This document shows, piece by piece, positions 17,641 through 28,700 of a stretch of 64,000 nucleotides of DNA. Source of the DNA: DASYXT01 sp035934555. GTDB taxonomy: Bacteria > Verrucomicrobiota > Verrucomicrobiia > Limisphaerales > UBA8199. Position 1 is the first letter of the stretch. Each line of letters begins with the position of its first letter. The notes beneath the pieces were generated by a model. That model was given only the letters and a program-made list of their open reading frames with translations, had not been told where the DNA came from and ran no database searches. Both the position numbers and the translations under genes were made by a program. The stretch is from positions 1 to 64,000 of the forward strand of contig DASYXT010000067.1 of assembly GCA_035934555.1 (NCBI GenBank). Reading direction: 5' to 3'.

Positions 17641-20600
17641 ATGGAAACATCTCCTCTTCTCAACAAGGACTGGTCGCTTCGCATTCACGGCGCATGGACG
17701 GCCGCGCCAGCGCGGCTGCTCGTTTCGGTAACGCTTCTGGCCTTTGGACACCTCTGCCATGGAACCAGCGCGGTTGTCGCGTGGGGCGCCAATGATTCCT
17801 TGCAGAGCGTCGTGCCGGGCGACTTGAGCAATGTCGTCGCGTTGGCGGCAGGCGAATCGCACAGCCTCGCCCTCGAGGCAAACGGCACCGTCAGGGCCTG
17901 GGGATTCAATCTATACGGCCAGACCACAGTGCCGACCAACCTCACCGGCGTCGTCGCGCTGGCCGCGGGCAGTTCCTACAGCATGGCCCTGCAGACCAAC
18001 GGGACCGTAGTAGTTTGGGGCGGTCAGCCGCCGGCTCCGGCGGATTTAACCAATGCGGTCGCGATTGCAGGAGGCTGGTCGCATCTGCTCGCGCTGCAAG
18101 CCGAGGGCACCGTCGTGTCGTGGGGCAGTTTAACAAATGTACCCGCCGACCTTACCAATGTCGTTTCCATATCGGCTGGCAGCGAGTATAGCCTCGCCCT
18201 GAAGGCCGATGGCACGGTCGTCGCCTGGGGAGACGATTCTTACGGACAGTTGGAGCTGCCGCCGAACCTCACCAACATCACCGCGATTTCTGCCGGCGCA
18301 GGGCATTGCCTGGCCTTGCAACGCTCGGGCACCGTCATCGCCTGGGGGCGCAACGATTTCGGACAGGCGACCGTTCCGCCGTCTTTGACCAGCGCTTTGG
18401 CTATTAGCGCCGGCGCGTTGCACAGCGTCGCCCTCAAGCCCGACGGCACTGTTTTGGTTTGGGGCAATGACTCTTACGGCCAGGTCTCGACCGCTCCCGC
18501 AGACACCAATTTTATTGCGATTGTCGCTGGCGGATACCACAACCTCGCATTGAAAGGAACTGGCGCGCCATCCATTTTCCTCCAACCGGCGAATGCAACC
18601 GGCATCGTCAGCAAGAATGTCAGCTTTCAGGTCGGCGCTTTGGGCGCCCAACCGCTCCGCTACCAATGGCAGTTCTCCGGCACGAACCTGGCCGGCGCGA
18701 CCCGCAGCACACTCACTCGACGCAATCTTCAGTTAACTGATGCCGGCCCTTACACCGTGGTCGTTACAAATGGGTTCGGCGCGGTCACCAGTGCTCCCGC
18801 CCTGCTGACCGTCGTCGGTGTCCCGCCCTATGTGACCGTGCCGCCTCAAGATACCAACACCATTTGTGGCGACGGCGCGATGTTTCAAGTGCGGGTGGAT
18901 GGCTCGGCCCCGTTCAGCTACCAGTGGGAGTTTGCCGGCACCGCCATCGACGGTGCCACCAATACTGCTTTGACCCTGACGAATGTGGACTTATCAGGCG
19001 CGGGGCTGTACTCGGTCACGATCACCAATGCGTTTGGCCTCGTAACCACTGGCGCAGTGCTGACAGTTACTGTCGCTCCTCCCAGCATTACCAGCCCGCT
19101 GAAAGTCACGGGCACCCAGGGCACGCCATTCACTTACCAGATTACCGGCTTGCACACGCCGGAAACCTATAACGCGCTGTTTCTGCCGTACGGGTTGACG
19201 CTCGATCTTACCAACGGCCTGATCACCGGTGTTCCGCAGGAAAGTGGCGTGTTTCCTGTTGTCCTCACGGCCGCCAATGCCTGCACCAACGATACCGAGC
19301 TGCTCGCGCTGACCATCAACTCAGGTGTGCCGGTGATTACCAGCCCCTTGACCGCCACCGCTACCGAGAGCGCTCCATTCAATTACCAAATCACTGCGAG
19401 CGGCGGTGCGCCAATAGCGTTTGGCGCTCAAGACCTGCCGCCCGGCCTGTCGGTTGACCCGGGAACCGGCATTATCTCTGGGGCACCCTATTTTGCCGGG
19501 AGCTACAACACCACCATTTGGGCCAGCAACACCTGGGGCGTCGGTAGCGCCGTTCTCCAACTGGCCATCGCCAACGCGACCTATGACAATCTCAACATCG
19601 GCAACGTGACCTACACTTATTCCGCTCCGTATCTGCTCGATTTCCAGTTTTCGCTGTACACCCTGACCGACACCAACGATCCGAATAGCGGCGTCGGCAT
19701 CGTCGTGGACCCGCGGTTGCTCTCGGCCAGCTATTTTGAGGACGGTGTCAACCCGTCGGAATCGAGCAGCTATTTGGTCCAAGGTAGTTCAAAAGTGCTC
19801 AAGGTATTCCTGGTATTGGACTTCACGGAGAGCATCGCCTCGTCGTCCAATGCCGTCGATTTCATGATCTCCGGTGCGCAGGACTTTGTGAACCAGCAGG
19901 CCGCTGATACGCAGATAGGGGTCTATGAATTCCATCGCGATGACCAGTCTCCATCCAATGTAGTCGCGCTGACCACCGACAAGGTGCTGCTGGACAATTC
20001 CATCGCCGGGATCCCGACGAATTATGTCCACGGCTTCAGCTCGGGTTCACGCTGCTGGGATGCCTTGATCTCGGCGATGACCGACCTGGGCGCTTCCAAC
20101 CGCGACGAAGAACACTATGTCGTTTTCATTTCGGACGGTCGTGATGAATCGAGCGTCGCGACGCTGGACGACGTGATCACCATGGCGACCAACAAAGCGA
20201 TCGTCATTTACCCCGTGGGCTTTGGCGACGACCTCGACACCAACACGCTGCAGACCCTCGCGGCGCAAACCCAGGGCAGCTACGTTACCGCCCAAAACCC
20301 GAGCGACCTGGCCACAAGTTTCAGCAAGGTTAGCAAGACCACCAAGGGCCAGTACATCCTGCGCTGGGCCACACTCAAACGCAACTCGGTCCCCTTCATG
20401 CCGTCCTTTGCGATCAATTATCAGGGCCTCACCGCCTATTCCCCTACCAACCCGGTTTTTCAGGATACCAACAACCCTATCATCGATACCAACGCTGTTC
20501 CGCCCACCACTAACTACAATTTGATCACCAATTTCATTATCGGCTATTACACGCCCAGTTCCAATGCCGGGCCCGTCACGGTTGGTTCTCTGCGCATTGT

Positions 20601-21372
20601 GCCTGAGGAAACGGTGCAAACGATGGCGATGGACCTGCGGGCGACCTACACGCCCCGGTACATCCACGAGATGCGGTTTCATTACCGGCCCAATTGGCCA
20701 TGTGTCCCGGTGTTGCAATCGACCAACGCCGGCGAGATGCTCGAAGGCTGGAGCCTGAGCCAAACCAACGATGGCGCGGGAGGGTTTTGGTTGACGCTGT
20801 CCAGCGCCGATCCAACCGTCAGCATTCCGTTCACGGCCTTCGGGAAGCTGGTGACGTTCAACTTCAACGATGTCATCAATCCCACCAACGCGTTTAGCTT
20901 TTTTACCCCGGACAACACGCTTTATACCAATACCGGCATGCAGAGTTTCGTGTTCGAAACCAATACGGTCTTCACGAATTTCCCGGTGCTGCCGCACGGC
21001 ACCCCCGTGCCATGGCTGATCGCGAATGGCTACGCCACCCCGGCCACCAGCAACGCCTGGGCCCAGGCTGAACTGGCCGACCCCGACCAGGACGGCATGC
21101 CCAACTGGCAGGAGTATCGCGCGAACACTAACCCGCGCGATGCTTTATCCAGGTTCGTCATGCGCTCGGTGATTCGCCGAACCGATGGCCGCTTTGATGT
21201 GACCTTCAGCACCTCAACTGACCGCCTTTATCAACTCGAGGCCTCAACCGATTTGGTCAACTGGCAAACCGTCCAGGACCTCATCCCGGGTGTGAATCAG
21301 GACATCACGATTACAGACACGCGGTTCCTGCCCAGTATCACAGCCATCTATTATCGCGCCGTTGTCTATTGA
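17641..21372 (+). CDS. Giant secreted mosaic protein: RCC1 propeller, Ig-like, He_PIG and VWA domains
   Basis: 1243 aa, exported, with the hydrophobic leader ARLLVSVTLLAFGHLCHG. Residues about 40-305 form seven RCC1-type blades (e.g. VVALAAGESHSLALEANGTV, each ending in xxWG). Two Ig-like domains follow (RYQWQFSGTNLAGAT; SYQWEFAGTAIDGAT), then two putative-Ig He_PIG repeats with GLITGVP and GIISGAP. A von Willebrand A domain begins near residue 720 with MIDAS-like DFTES at about 727. A calcium-binding-like segment DPDQDGMPNWQEYRANTNP (about 1147-1165) precedes a final beta module LYQLEASTDLVNWQTVQDL. Surface adhesion or secretion cargo is inferred. Confidence 0.82.
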   Translation: METSPLLNKDWSLRIHGAWTAAPARLLVSVTLLAFGHLCHGTSAVVAWGANDSLQSVVPGDLSNVVALAAGESHSLALEANGTVRAWGFNLYGQTTVPTNLTGVVALAAGSSYSMALQTNGTVVVWGGQPPAPADLTNAVAIAGGWSHLLALQAEGTVVSWGSLTNVPADLTNVVSISAGSEYSLALKADGTVVAWGDDSYGQLELPPNLTNITAISAGAGHCLALQRSGTVIAWGRNDFGQATVPPSLTSALAISAGALHSVALKPDGTVLVWGNDSYGQVSTAPADTNFIAIVAGGYHNLALKGTGAPSIFLQPANATGIVSKNVSFQVGALGAQPLRYQWQFSGTNLAGATRSTLTRRNLQLTDAGPYTVVVTNGFGAVTSAPALLTVVGVPPYVTVPPQDTNTICGDGAMFQVRVDGSAPFSYQWEFAGTAIDGATNTALTLTNVDLSGAGLYSVTITNAFGLVTTGAVLTVTVAPPSITSPLKVTGTQGTPFTYQITGLHTPETYNALFLPYGLTLDLTNGLITGVPQESGVFPVVLTAANACTNDTELLALTINSGVPVITSPLTATATESAPFNYQITASGGAPIAFGAQDLPPGLSVDPGTGIISGAPYFAGSYNTTIWASNTWGVGSAVLQLAIANATYDNLNIGNVTYTYSAPYLLDFQFSLYTLTDTNDPNSGVGIVVDPRLLSASYFEDGVNPSESSSYLVQGSSKVLKVFLVLDFTESIASSSNAVDFMISGAQDFVNQQAADTQIGVYEFHRDDQSPSNVVALTTDKVLLDNSIAGIPTNYVHGFSSGSRCWDALISAMTDLGASNRDEEHYVVFISDGRDESSVATLDDVITMATNKAIVIYPVGFGDDLDTNTLQTLAAQTQGSYVTAQNPSDLATSFSKVSKTTKGQYILRWATLKRNSVPFMPSFAINYQGLTAYSPTNPVFQDTNNPIIDTNAVPPTTNYNLITNFIIGYYTPSSNAGPVTVGSLRIVPEETVQTMAMDLRATYTPRYIHEMRFHYRPNWPCVPVLQSTNAGEMLEGWSLSQTNDGAGGFWLTLSSADPTVSIPFTAFGKLVTFNFNDVINPTNAFSFFTPDNTLYTNTGMQSFVFETNTVFTNFPVLPHGTPVPWLIANGYATPATSNAWAQAELADPDQDGMPNWQEYRANTNPRDALSRFVMRSVIRRTDGRFDVTFSTSTDRLYQLEASTDLVNWQTVQDLIPGVNQDITITDTRFLPSITAIYYRAVVY

Positions 21373-21376
21373 CCGG

Positions 21377-21606
21377 CAAGCCTGGCCAGCCAGCCGGGCC
21401 GATTGATCGCGCAGCGTCATGGACTGCGCCAGCCCTCTGGCGCTTTCGCAGGCGGCGATCCATCCCGAGCGCCAGAGGGCTTTCGCAGTCCACGAAACTG
21501 CGCGCCGTAGTGTATTGATCGGGAAGCCTGGCCAGCCGGGCCGATTAATCGCGCAGCGTCATGGACTGCGCCAGCCCTCTGGCGCTTTCACAGTCCACGA
21601 AACTGC
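21377..21606. repeat. REP/BIME-like palindromic element, diverged tandem copies 2a and 2b
   Basis: About 125 bases starting at 21377 (GCAAGCCTGGCCAGCC) are partly repeated from 21523. Copy 2a (21411-21494) has both arms, but the right arm is altered (GCGCCAGAGGGCTTTCGCAG). Copy 2b (21552-21606) keeps only the left arm and goes straight to CAGTCCACGAAACT. The core GCGCCAGCCCTCTGGCGC is identical to the other copies. It fills most of the gap between the giant VWA protein and treZ. Confidence 0.85.
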
Positions 21607-21705
21607 CGCGAGTAAGTGAAGTTCAGGACATCTTGTGCGCGTAGCGGGTTCTGCCCACTTGCGCCGAGCCGGATTTCACAGAACTTCCTTTCGGATTTTC
21701 AAGCT

Positions 21706-23688
21706 ATGAAAGGGCAAATTTTATCGACGCGCCGCACCCCGCAGGGTGACCGTCCCTCACGCGAGCCCAAGCCGAGTGACGCCGCGCCGCGGCGGCTGCC
21801 CTTTGGGGCCGAATGGCTCCCGGGCCAGGGTGTCGCATTTCGGGTCTGGGCGCCTAAGTCTCGCACCGTCTCAGTGCAACTGAGTTCGCGCGAAGACTTC
21901 AACGCCACAGGTCTCGCAGAATTGAGCCTCGAACCCGAAGAATCCGGTTACTTCAGCGCGCTGGTGTCGCAGGCACGGCCGGGCATGTTTTATAAGTTCA
22001 AACTTGGTTCAGGCGCCTTTCCCGATCCGGCGTCCCGTTTCCAACCGGCTGGCCCGCACGGCCCCTCCCAAATCGTGGACCCCGGCGCATTCCGTTGGAG
22101 CGATCCGCATTGGAGAGGCGTGTCTCGCCACGGTCAGGTGATTTACGAAATGCACATCGGCACTTTCACCCGCGAAGGCACCTGGCGCGCCGCTCAAGAG
22201 CAATTGCCCGAATTGGCTGACTTGGGTGTGACGGTCCTCGAAGTTATGCCGGTGGCCGAGTTCCCGGGTGAGTTCGGCTGGGGTTATGATGGGGTGGACA
22301 TATTCGCTCCGACCCGGCTATATGGCACTCCCGATGACTTTCGCGCCTTTGTGGACCGTGCGCACCAACTGGGTTTGGGCGTGCTCCTTGATGTCGTCTA
22401 TAACCACGTCGGCCCGGATGGAAATTATCTGAAGCAATTCTCGGAGGATTATTTCACCACGCGTTACGGCAACGAATGGGGTGAGGCGCTCAATTTCGAC
22501 GGCCCGAACAGCCGGCCGGTCCGCGAATTCTTTAGTTCCAATGCCGCCTATTGGATCGACGAATTCCATCTGGATGGGTTGCGCCTCGACGCCGTTCACC
22601 AGATCTTCGATGCCTCACCCGAACATATCTTAAATCTCCTTGCCCGCAAAGCGCGCGAGGCCGCGCCAAACCGCTCTATATACCTGGTGGCGGAAAATGA
22701 AAAACAACACGGCCTTGTCGCGCGTCCGGTATCGGCCGGAGGCTATGGCGTCGATGCGGTTTGGAACGATGACTTTCATCATGTCGCGCGGGTCGCCCTT
22801 TCGGGCCACAATGAGGCCTATTTCAGCGATTACTGCGGCGCACCGCAGGAGTTTATCTCCGCCCTCAAACACGGCTATTTGTACCAAGGGCAATGGTACT
22901 CCTGGCAGAAGCAACGCCGCGGCACACCCGCCCTCGACCTGGCGCCCGAGCAATTCGTCAATTGCCTGCAGAACCACGACCAGATTGCCAATTCGCTGCT
23001 CGGGCTGCGGCTGCACCAACTCAGTCATCCGGGCACCTTGCGGGCGCTGACCGCCCTTGTGCTCCTGGCCCCGGGCACGCCCATGCTTTTCCAGGGACAA
23101 GAGTTCGCCGCCTCTGCGCCGTTCCTCTACTTTGCCGACCATAACCCTGAGTTAGCGCAATTAGTAGCTCAGGGCCGGAGAAAGTTTCTGTGCCAGTTCC
23201 CCAGTGTGAGGGCAAGCGCCGATGATTTAGCGCCGCCACATGCGCGCGGGACTTTTGAGGCTTGCAAAATCGATTTCACCGAGCGTAAACGCCACGCTCC
23301 CATTTACCGTTTGCATAAGGACCTGTTGCGGCTCCGGCGTGAGGACGCCGTCTTTTCGCAGCCCGGTCAAACGCGCCTCGATGGCGCCGTCCTTGGGCCG
23401 CAGGTCTTCGTTCTCCGCTTCTTCAGCCCAACTGACGACCGATTGGTGGTGGTAAACCTCGGGACCGATTATCGGGTGCGGTCGATGGCCGAACCTTTGC
23501 TGGCGCCCCAGGAAGGCAAGGCCTGGACGGTGCGATGGTCGAGCGAATCGGTGTGTTATGGAGGTTGCGAGGTCGGCAAGCTCGACGATGAATCCGTTTG
23601 GCAATTGCCGGGCCATACGGCTCTGGTATTGGCGGCTGAGGCTCGTGAGGCGCCCAGCGCAGGCAGTGGCAGAACCACCACTCACTGA
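21706..23688 (+). CDS. treZ: Malto-oligosyltrehalose trehalohydrolase-like GH13 enzyme
   Basis: About 660 aa. TreZ releases trehalose from maltooligosyl-trehalose made by TreY. An N-terminal beta-sandwich (FGAEWLPGQGVAFRVWAPKS) is followed by a GH13 barrel with DVVYNHVGPDGNY (region I), DGLRLDAVHQIFD (nucleophile Asp), LVAENEKQ (acid/base Glu) and NCLQNHDQIANSLLG (third Asp). GWGYDGVDIFAP and the loop spacing favour TreZ over a glycogen branching enzyme. No TreY is in the window. The ATG at 21706 is chosen because the earlier GTG (21616) adds an unmatched leader next to the repeat. The debranching enzyme follows 21 bases downstream, so the two are probably co-transcribed. Confidence 0.85.
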   Translation: MKGQILSTRRTPQGDRPSREPKPSDAAPRRLPFGAEWLPGQGVAFRVWAPKSRTVSVQLSSREDFNATGLAELSLEPEESGYFSALVSQARPGMFYKFKLGSGAFPDPASRFQPAGPHGPSQIVDPGAFRWSDPHWRGVSRHGQVIYEMHIGTFTREGTWRAAQEQLPELADLGVTVLEVMPVAEFPGEFGWGYDGVDIFAPTRLYGTPDDFRAFVDRAHQLGLGVLLDVVYNHVGPDGNYLKQFSEDYFTTRYGNEWGEALNFDGPNSRPVREFFSSNAAYWIDEFHLDGLRLDAVHQIFDASPEHILNLLARKAREAAPNRSIYLVAENEKQHGLVARPVSAGGYGVDAVWNDDFHHVARVALSGHNEAYFSDYCGAPQEFISALKHGYLYQGQWYSWQKQRRGTPALDLAPEQFVNCLQNHDQIANSLLGLRLHQLSHPGTLRALTALVLLAPGTPMLFQGQEFAASAPFLYFADHNPELAQLVAQGRRKFLCQFPSVRASADDLAPPHARGTFEACKIDFTERKRHAPIYRLHKDLLRLRREDAVFSQPGQTRLDGAVLGPQVFVLRFFSPTDDRLVVVNLGTDYRVRSMAEPLLAPQEGKAWTVRWSSESVCYGGCEVGKLDDESVWQLPGHTALVLAAEAREAPSAGSGRTTTH

Positions 23689-23709
23689 TCCGCCCAGTGC
23701 CGCTGGCTT

Positions 23710-25746
23710 ATGGACAACATCATTCGCCGTATTGAGCTCACCCGCGCCGGGGGTGATGAAACCCGCCACCTATTACGGCAGGAATGGCTCGCCACCAACG
23801 GCCTGGGCGGCTACGCCTCCGGCACAATCGCGGGCAGCGTCACCTGGCGTTATCACGGTTTGTTCATCGCAGCGTTGCCGGCGCCTTTCGGGCGCACGGT
23901 CATGCTCAACCATTTGGCGGAGCAGCTCCGATTAGCGGATGGCCGCTGGGTTCAGATCGGGGGCGAAGAGCCGAGCCAGCCGGGAGAAGCGGTCCAGGGC
24001 CGCAACTTCATCACCGAATTCCGGCTCGAGAACGGCCTGCCCATCTGGCGCTATGAACTCGAAGGAATTGTCTTGGAAAAGCACTTGTTGTTCCTTTACG
24101 GCCAGAACACGGTGCATATCCATTACCATGTGGTCTCGGCGCCGGAAGGGGTGGAATTGCGCTTACGACCCTCGTTGCACTTCCGCCGCCACGAGCAGGA
24201 CGTTAACGAAGGAACGTTGGAGGGCTATCAGTTGATCATGACCGGCGAACGCTTCGAAGTCACCTTGCCGGACTGGCCCCCGCGGCTCCGCATGGTCCTG
24301 CGCGGGGACAGCTCGACTTTCACTTACGACGGCGGTTCACGCCGGGAAATTTACTACGCCAAGGAAGCCGAACGCGGGTATCCCTCGCGCGGCGCCTTGT
24401 GGAGTCCCGGTTACTTCAACGTGCACCTGCGCACGAAGGAAGATGCGACCCTGATCGCCTCGACCGAGTGGTGGCACAACATGCTGGCGCTGACGCCTCA
24501 GGAAGCGCTGGGCTTTTATCACACGCGTCATCGGCGCCTGGTGAGCTGCGCCGAGCCCACAGCGCAAAGCTCCCCTGCCGGCGACCTGGTGCTGGCGAGC
24601 GACCAGTTCATCATCACTCCCGCAGGGCGCCTCCAGGACGCCGCCCGCGCCCACGCCGCCGGCGACGAAATCCGCACCGTCATCGCCGGTTATCATTGGT
24701 TCACCGATTGGGGCCGCGACACCATGATCAGCCTCGAAGGTCTCACGCTCACCACTCAACGCCACACCGAAGCCGCCTGGATTCTGCGCACCTTCGCTTA
24801 TTACATTCGCGACGGCTTGATTCCAAATCTCTTCCCCGAAGGCAAAAACGAAGGGCTTTATCACACCGCCGACGCGACACTTTGGTTCTTCCACGCGCTG
24901 CACCGGTACGTTGAAGTGACTCGGGATTTGGCTACGCTGCGGCTGTTGTTGCCACGCCTGCTCGACGTCGTCGAACACCATCTGCGCGGCACGCGCTTTG
25001 GCATCGGCGTCGATCCCAACGACGGCTTGTTGCGCCAGGGCGCACCCGGTTATGCCCTGACCTGGATGGATGCCAAGGTGGGCGATTGGGTCGTGACGCC
25101 GCGCCGCGGCAAGGCCGTTGAGATCAATGGCCTGTGGTACAATGCGCTGCGCCTGCTCGAGAGCTGGCTCCGCCAGGAGCGCGGCGATGCGGCGGCAAAA
25201 CCTTACGGCGCACACGCCGAGCGGGCGCGTGAATCCTTCAACCGGCGGTTCTGGTACGCGGATGGCGGTCACCTCTATGACCTGGTCGATGGTGAGCATG
25301 GGGACGACGCTTCGTGTCGGCCGAACCAGTTGCTGGCATTCTCATTGCCACATCCGGTGCTGGACCCGAAGCGTTGGGCGCCGGTGCTCGAGGTCGTCCA
25401 GCAACGCCTCGTTACGCCGGTTGGGTTGCGGACCTTAAGCCCCGGCAGTCCGGATTACAAGGCAAAGTACTTTGGCGATCTGCGCGCCCGGGACGCCGCG
25501 TACCACCAGGGCACCGTTTGGGCCTGGTTATTGGGACCATTCGTGGATGCTTATTTAAAAGTCCACCCCACCGATCGCGCCGGGGGACGAAAGTTCCTCG
25601 AAGGATTCACCATGCACCTGGACGACGGGTGCGTGGGCTCGATCAACGAAATCTTCGATGCCGAACCGCCTTACACGCCCCGCGGTTGCATCGCCCAGGC
25701 CTGGAGCGTCGCTGAAATCCTGCGCGCGTGGGCAAAAACGGCCTAG
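23710..25746 (+). CDS. Glycogen debranching enzyme (amylo-alpha-1,6-glucosidase family)
   Basis: 678 aa. This family removes alpha-1,6 branch stubs from glycogen. The N-terminal domain (residues about 10-270) has RHLLRQEWLATNGLGGYASG, typical of the bacterial GDE N-terminal domain. The C-terminal (alpha/alpha)6 barrel has IAGYHWFTDWGRDTMISLEG, FPEGKNEGLYHTADATLWF and GSINEIFDAEPPYTPRGCIA, all GDE_C landmarks with the acidic catalytic residues present. It is probably in one operon with the TreZ-like gene, linking glycogen breakdown and trehalose production. There is no signal peptide, so it is cytoplasmic. Confidence 0.9.
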   Translation: MDNIIRRIELTRAGGDETRHLLRQEWLATNGLGGYASGTIAGSVTWRYHGLFIAALPAPFGRTVMLNHLAEQLRLADGRWVQIGGEEPSQPGEAVQGRNFITEFRLENGLPIWRYELEGIVLEKHLLFLYGQNTVHIHYHVVSAPEGVELRLRPSLHFRRHEQDVNEGTLEGYQLIMTGERFEVTLPDWPPRLRMVLRGDSSTFTYDGGSRREIYYAKEAERGYPSRGALWSPGYFNVHLRTKEDATLIASTEWWHNMLALTPQEALGFYHTRHRRLVSCAEPTAQSSPAGDLVLASDQFIITPAGRLQDAARAHAAGDEIRTVIAGYHWFTDWGRDTMISLEGLTLTTQRHTEAAWILRTFAYYIRDGLIPNLFPEGKNEGLYHTADATLWFFHALHRYVEVTRDLATLRLLLPRLLDVVEHHLRGTRFGIGVDPNDGLLRQGAPGYALTWMDAKVGDWVVTPRRGKAVEINGLWYNALRLLESWLRQERGDAAAKPYGAHAERARESFNRRFWYADGGHLYDLVDGEHGDDASCRPNQLLAFSLPHPVLDPKRWAPVLEVVQQRLVTPVGLRTLSPGSPDYKAKYFGDLRARDAAYHQGTVWAWLLGPFVDAYLKVHPTDRAGGRKFLEGFTMHLDDGCVGSINEIFDAEPPYTPRGCIAQAWSVAEILRAWAKTA

Positions 25747-25782
25747 CCGCACCCCATCACGCGCCCATCGCGCCCGCGCCGC

Positions 25783-28700
25783 TCACCGCACTTTGACTCG
25801 GAAGAACCGCGTCGCCTCGGTCGGGCTAATCGGATACGGCGAAACCGCACTGGTCAGATTTGTATAGGGACCGGCGACGTTGACAGAGCTCTGAAGCGTA
25901 CCCGATGGCCAGCTTAGTTGCCATTGGTTCCCTGACCGTTGCAGGGTGACCGTGACCGGCGGCGGGTTGGTAACAATGATGTAGCCGATGCGGGTCAGAG
26001 TGTTCGTGCCCACTGGGCCGCTGACGGTCAAGACGACTGTGTCCGTGCCTGCCGCCTGATAAAGATGAGTGATGTTCCCTGGCACAGTGCTGGTGATAGT
26101 GCCATCACCGAAGTTCCACAAGTCATTGGTGATCGTTCCGCTGGAATTGTCGGTGAACGAAACCAACAATGGCCAGGTGCCGCGCGTGGGACTGGCGCTG
26201 AAGTTCGCGACCGGAACCGCCGCGCCGGTGCCACTTACCACGTTGGTGCTGTTGCCGCCATTACCCGTGGTGATTGCGAGATTATTGGTGAAGTTGCCGG
26301 CGATGGCGGGACTGAAGCGCACAACCAGATTCGTCGCGCCAAACGGCGCGAGGCTAAACGGAGTCCCGGAGACAATGCTGAAGGGCCCACTGACCGTGGC
26401 CATGCCGTTGGTGAGTGGTGCGCCTCCCAGATTCGTCAACACCAGGCTCAACTCCGCGTGCGAGCCGACCGCCACCGGCCCGAAACTCAGTCCGGCAGGC
26501 GACACTCCCAGTTGCGCGGTCGGCAGCAGTCCATACACGTTCAATTGATTGGAAAATGTCGCCAGGTACACTTTGCCGTTGGCGACCGTTGGCGGCACAA
26601 ATTTGGCGAAGTTGCCGACGCTGTCGCGCGCGCTGTTCTGGCTGGAATTCCAAAGTTCGTTCGAGACGTTCTGTGCGCTGTAGGCATGGAGGATGCCGGG
26701 GAGCACCTGCTGGTTGGCATCGCCGTTGAGTTGGTGGGCGGCCCAGATGATCGCGGTTGCCGCGTTGGTGCCGTTGGCCGAGAGAGCCAGGATGCCGCCG
26801 GGTTGGCCCCCCGGAGCCGCTGTCGGGCTTTGGGCAAACGGCGGCAACACAAACCGACCCGTGCCGCGGTTGAATATGTACTGCTGCAAGTAAACCGACG
26901 ACGGCCAAAGATAACAGTAGGAGTTGGTTGGACCATCCCACCAGACGGCGCCGCCATGAACTTCGTCGGAAGTAACGCTGAAGTATTGGAGAATGTTGTC
27001 GTTGGTGCTCGTCGAAGCGGTCAGGCCGCCCATGTTGTCCCGGTTCACCAGGTACGCCACGCCCTCTTTGCCACCGGAGAAAACCAGATTGGTGCCGGGC
27101 AGCAGCAGCAGCCCGCCGGAGCCCAAATCGAGGTCGCCCGACTCCAGCGTTTGCCAATCATAAGGCGTGAACCAACTGGCAACCGTCAAATTGGTGCCGC
27201 TCCGTGTCAGTTTAAGAAAACTCTCCCCGCGATTGACGGTGCCGCTAGTATCAACGGTGCCATTGCCGACCGAGAGATACAAGTTGCCCGCGGCATCCAC
27301 GGCCGGTCCCTGACCGCTCATCCAAATCCCGCCATCCGACCCGTTTGGCGTATCATTATAAACCGTTACTTGCAGCAACGTGGTCTCGTCGTAGCCAATA
27401 ACCCAGCCATGGTACGGGCCGTTGTCGCAGTGCGAGGACCAACTGATGTACACCACACCATTGGCCAGTGCCAGCGCAGGACGTTGATTCTCCCGTTGCG
27501 TGTCGAAACGAATGATACCCCCGGAGCTGCCATCGCCTGTGCCGGCGTAGGTGGCGCTGATGATGACCGGGCTGTTGGGTCGCTCAGCCCCGGTAGTGAG
27601 GTCCAGCGCATGCAACCGCTGCACGAAATTGGTGCCATATTCTTTAGTGCGCGCGACGACGTAAAGTGTGCCGGTGGCGGGATCGATTACCGGCGTGCCG
27701 ACTATGCCGATATTGCCGCTGAAATCCTGGTAGCCACCGCCACAGGCCCCAATCGCGCTCATATCGGCATTCGACGGCGGGACGATGTTGGGTGGATTGA
27801 CGAAACTTACGGTCCAATATGCATTGGTCACGAGGGGGTTATCGGCATCAAAAGCATAGACCGAGTCATTAACGGTGCAGACCACGACGATGTTGTGCGT
27901 GCCCTGGCCGCGGAGGTTTACATTGGTCATCACCAGCGGTTGGGCGTAAATCTGGTCATCCACCGGGCGAGTCGCCACCAACCCGAACTGATTGGAATTG
28001 ACGTTGCCGACGTTCAGGATCGTTTCGCCAAGGTTCATCCCGGTCCGGCCATTATCGTTATGATGCGTCAGAACCGCAGTGCCCGAGGAAGGACTGTTGG
28101 TGGCTTGCGTGGTAAAAGACTGCGAAGGCATCGCCCAGGCGGTTCCGGCGGAATTCACCCCGCTCACGGTGAAGAAATAACTCGTGGTCGGCGACAGGCC
28201 GTTAACGGTTTGGGCGAAGCTCGCGTTCTCGCCGCCCAGCACCACGCTATGAGCCCAGTTGGCCGGGTTACTCCCGCCATCGCTGGTTCCGTAATAAACC
28301 GTCACGGAGGGTGTCTCGCCGCCCGTCGCCAGAACCGCTCCGTTAAGTGTGGCAAAGGTCCCTTGCACGTCGGACGCAGGCTCGTTGGTCATGACGGGCA
28401 GGGTAAGCTGTGGCGTGCTGAACGTCTTGGAGGGCGTGGCCCAGGCTGTGGCCGCGCTGTTCACCGCGCGCGCGGTGAAGTAGTACGGCGCGTTTGGCGT
28501 CAGGTTGGTGAGGTTGGCCGAGAATGTCCCCGCCTGAAGGCCCAGGGCGACGTTATGGGCCCAATTGCCCGGCGTGGTGCCACCGTCAGTAGCTCCGTAA
28601 AAAACCGTTACGAGCGGGGATTCCCCGCCAGTGCCGCTCACTTGGCCGCCGACGGTTGCCCCACGGGCTTGAATGTTCGTCGCGGCGCTGGTGGTCACCG

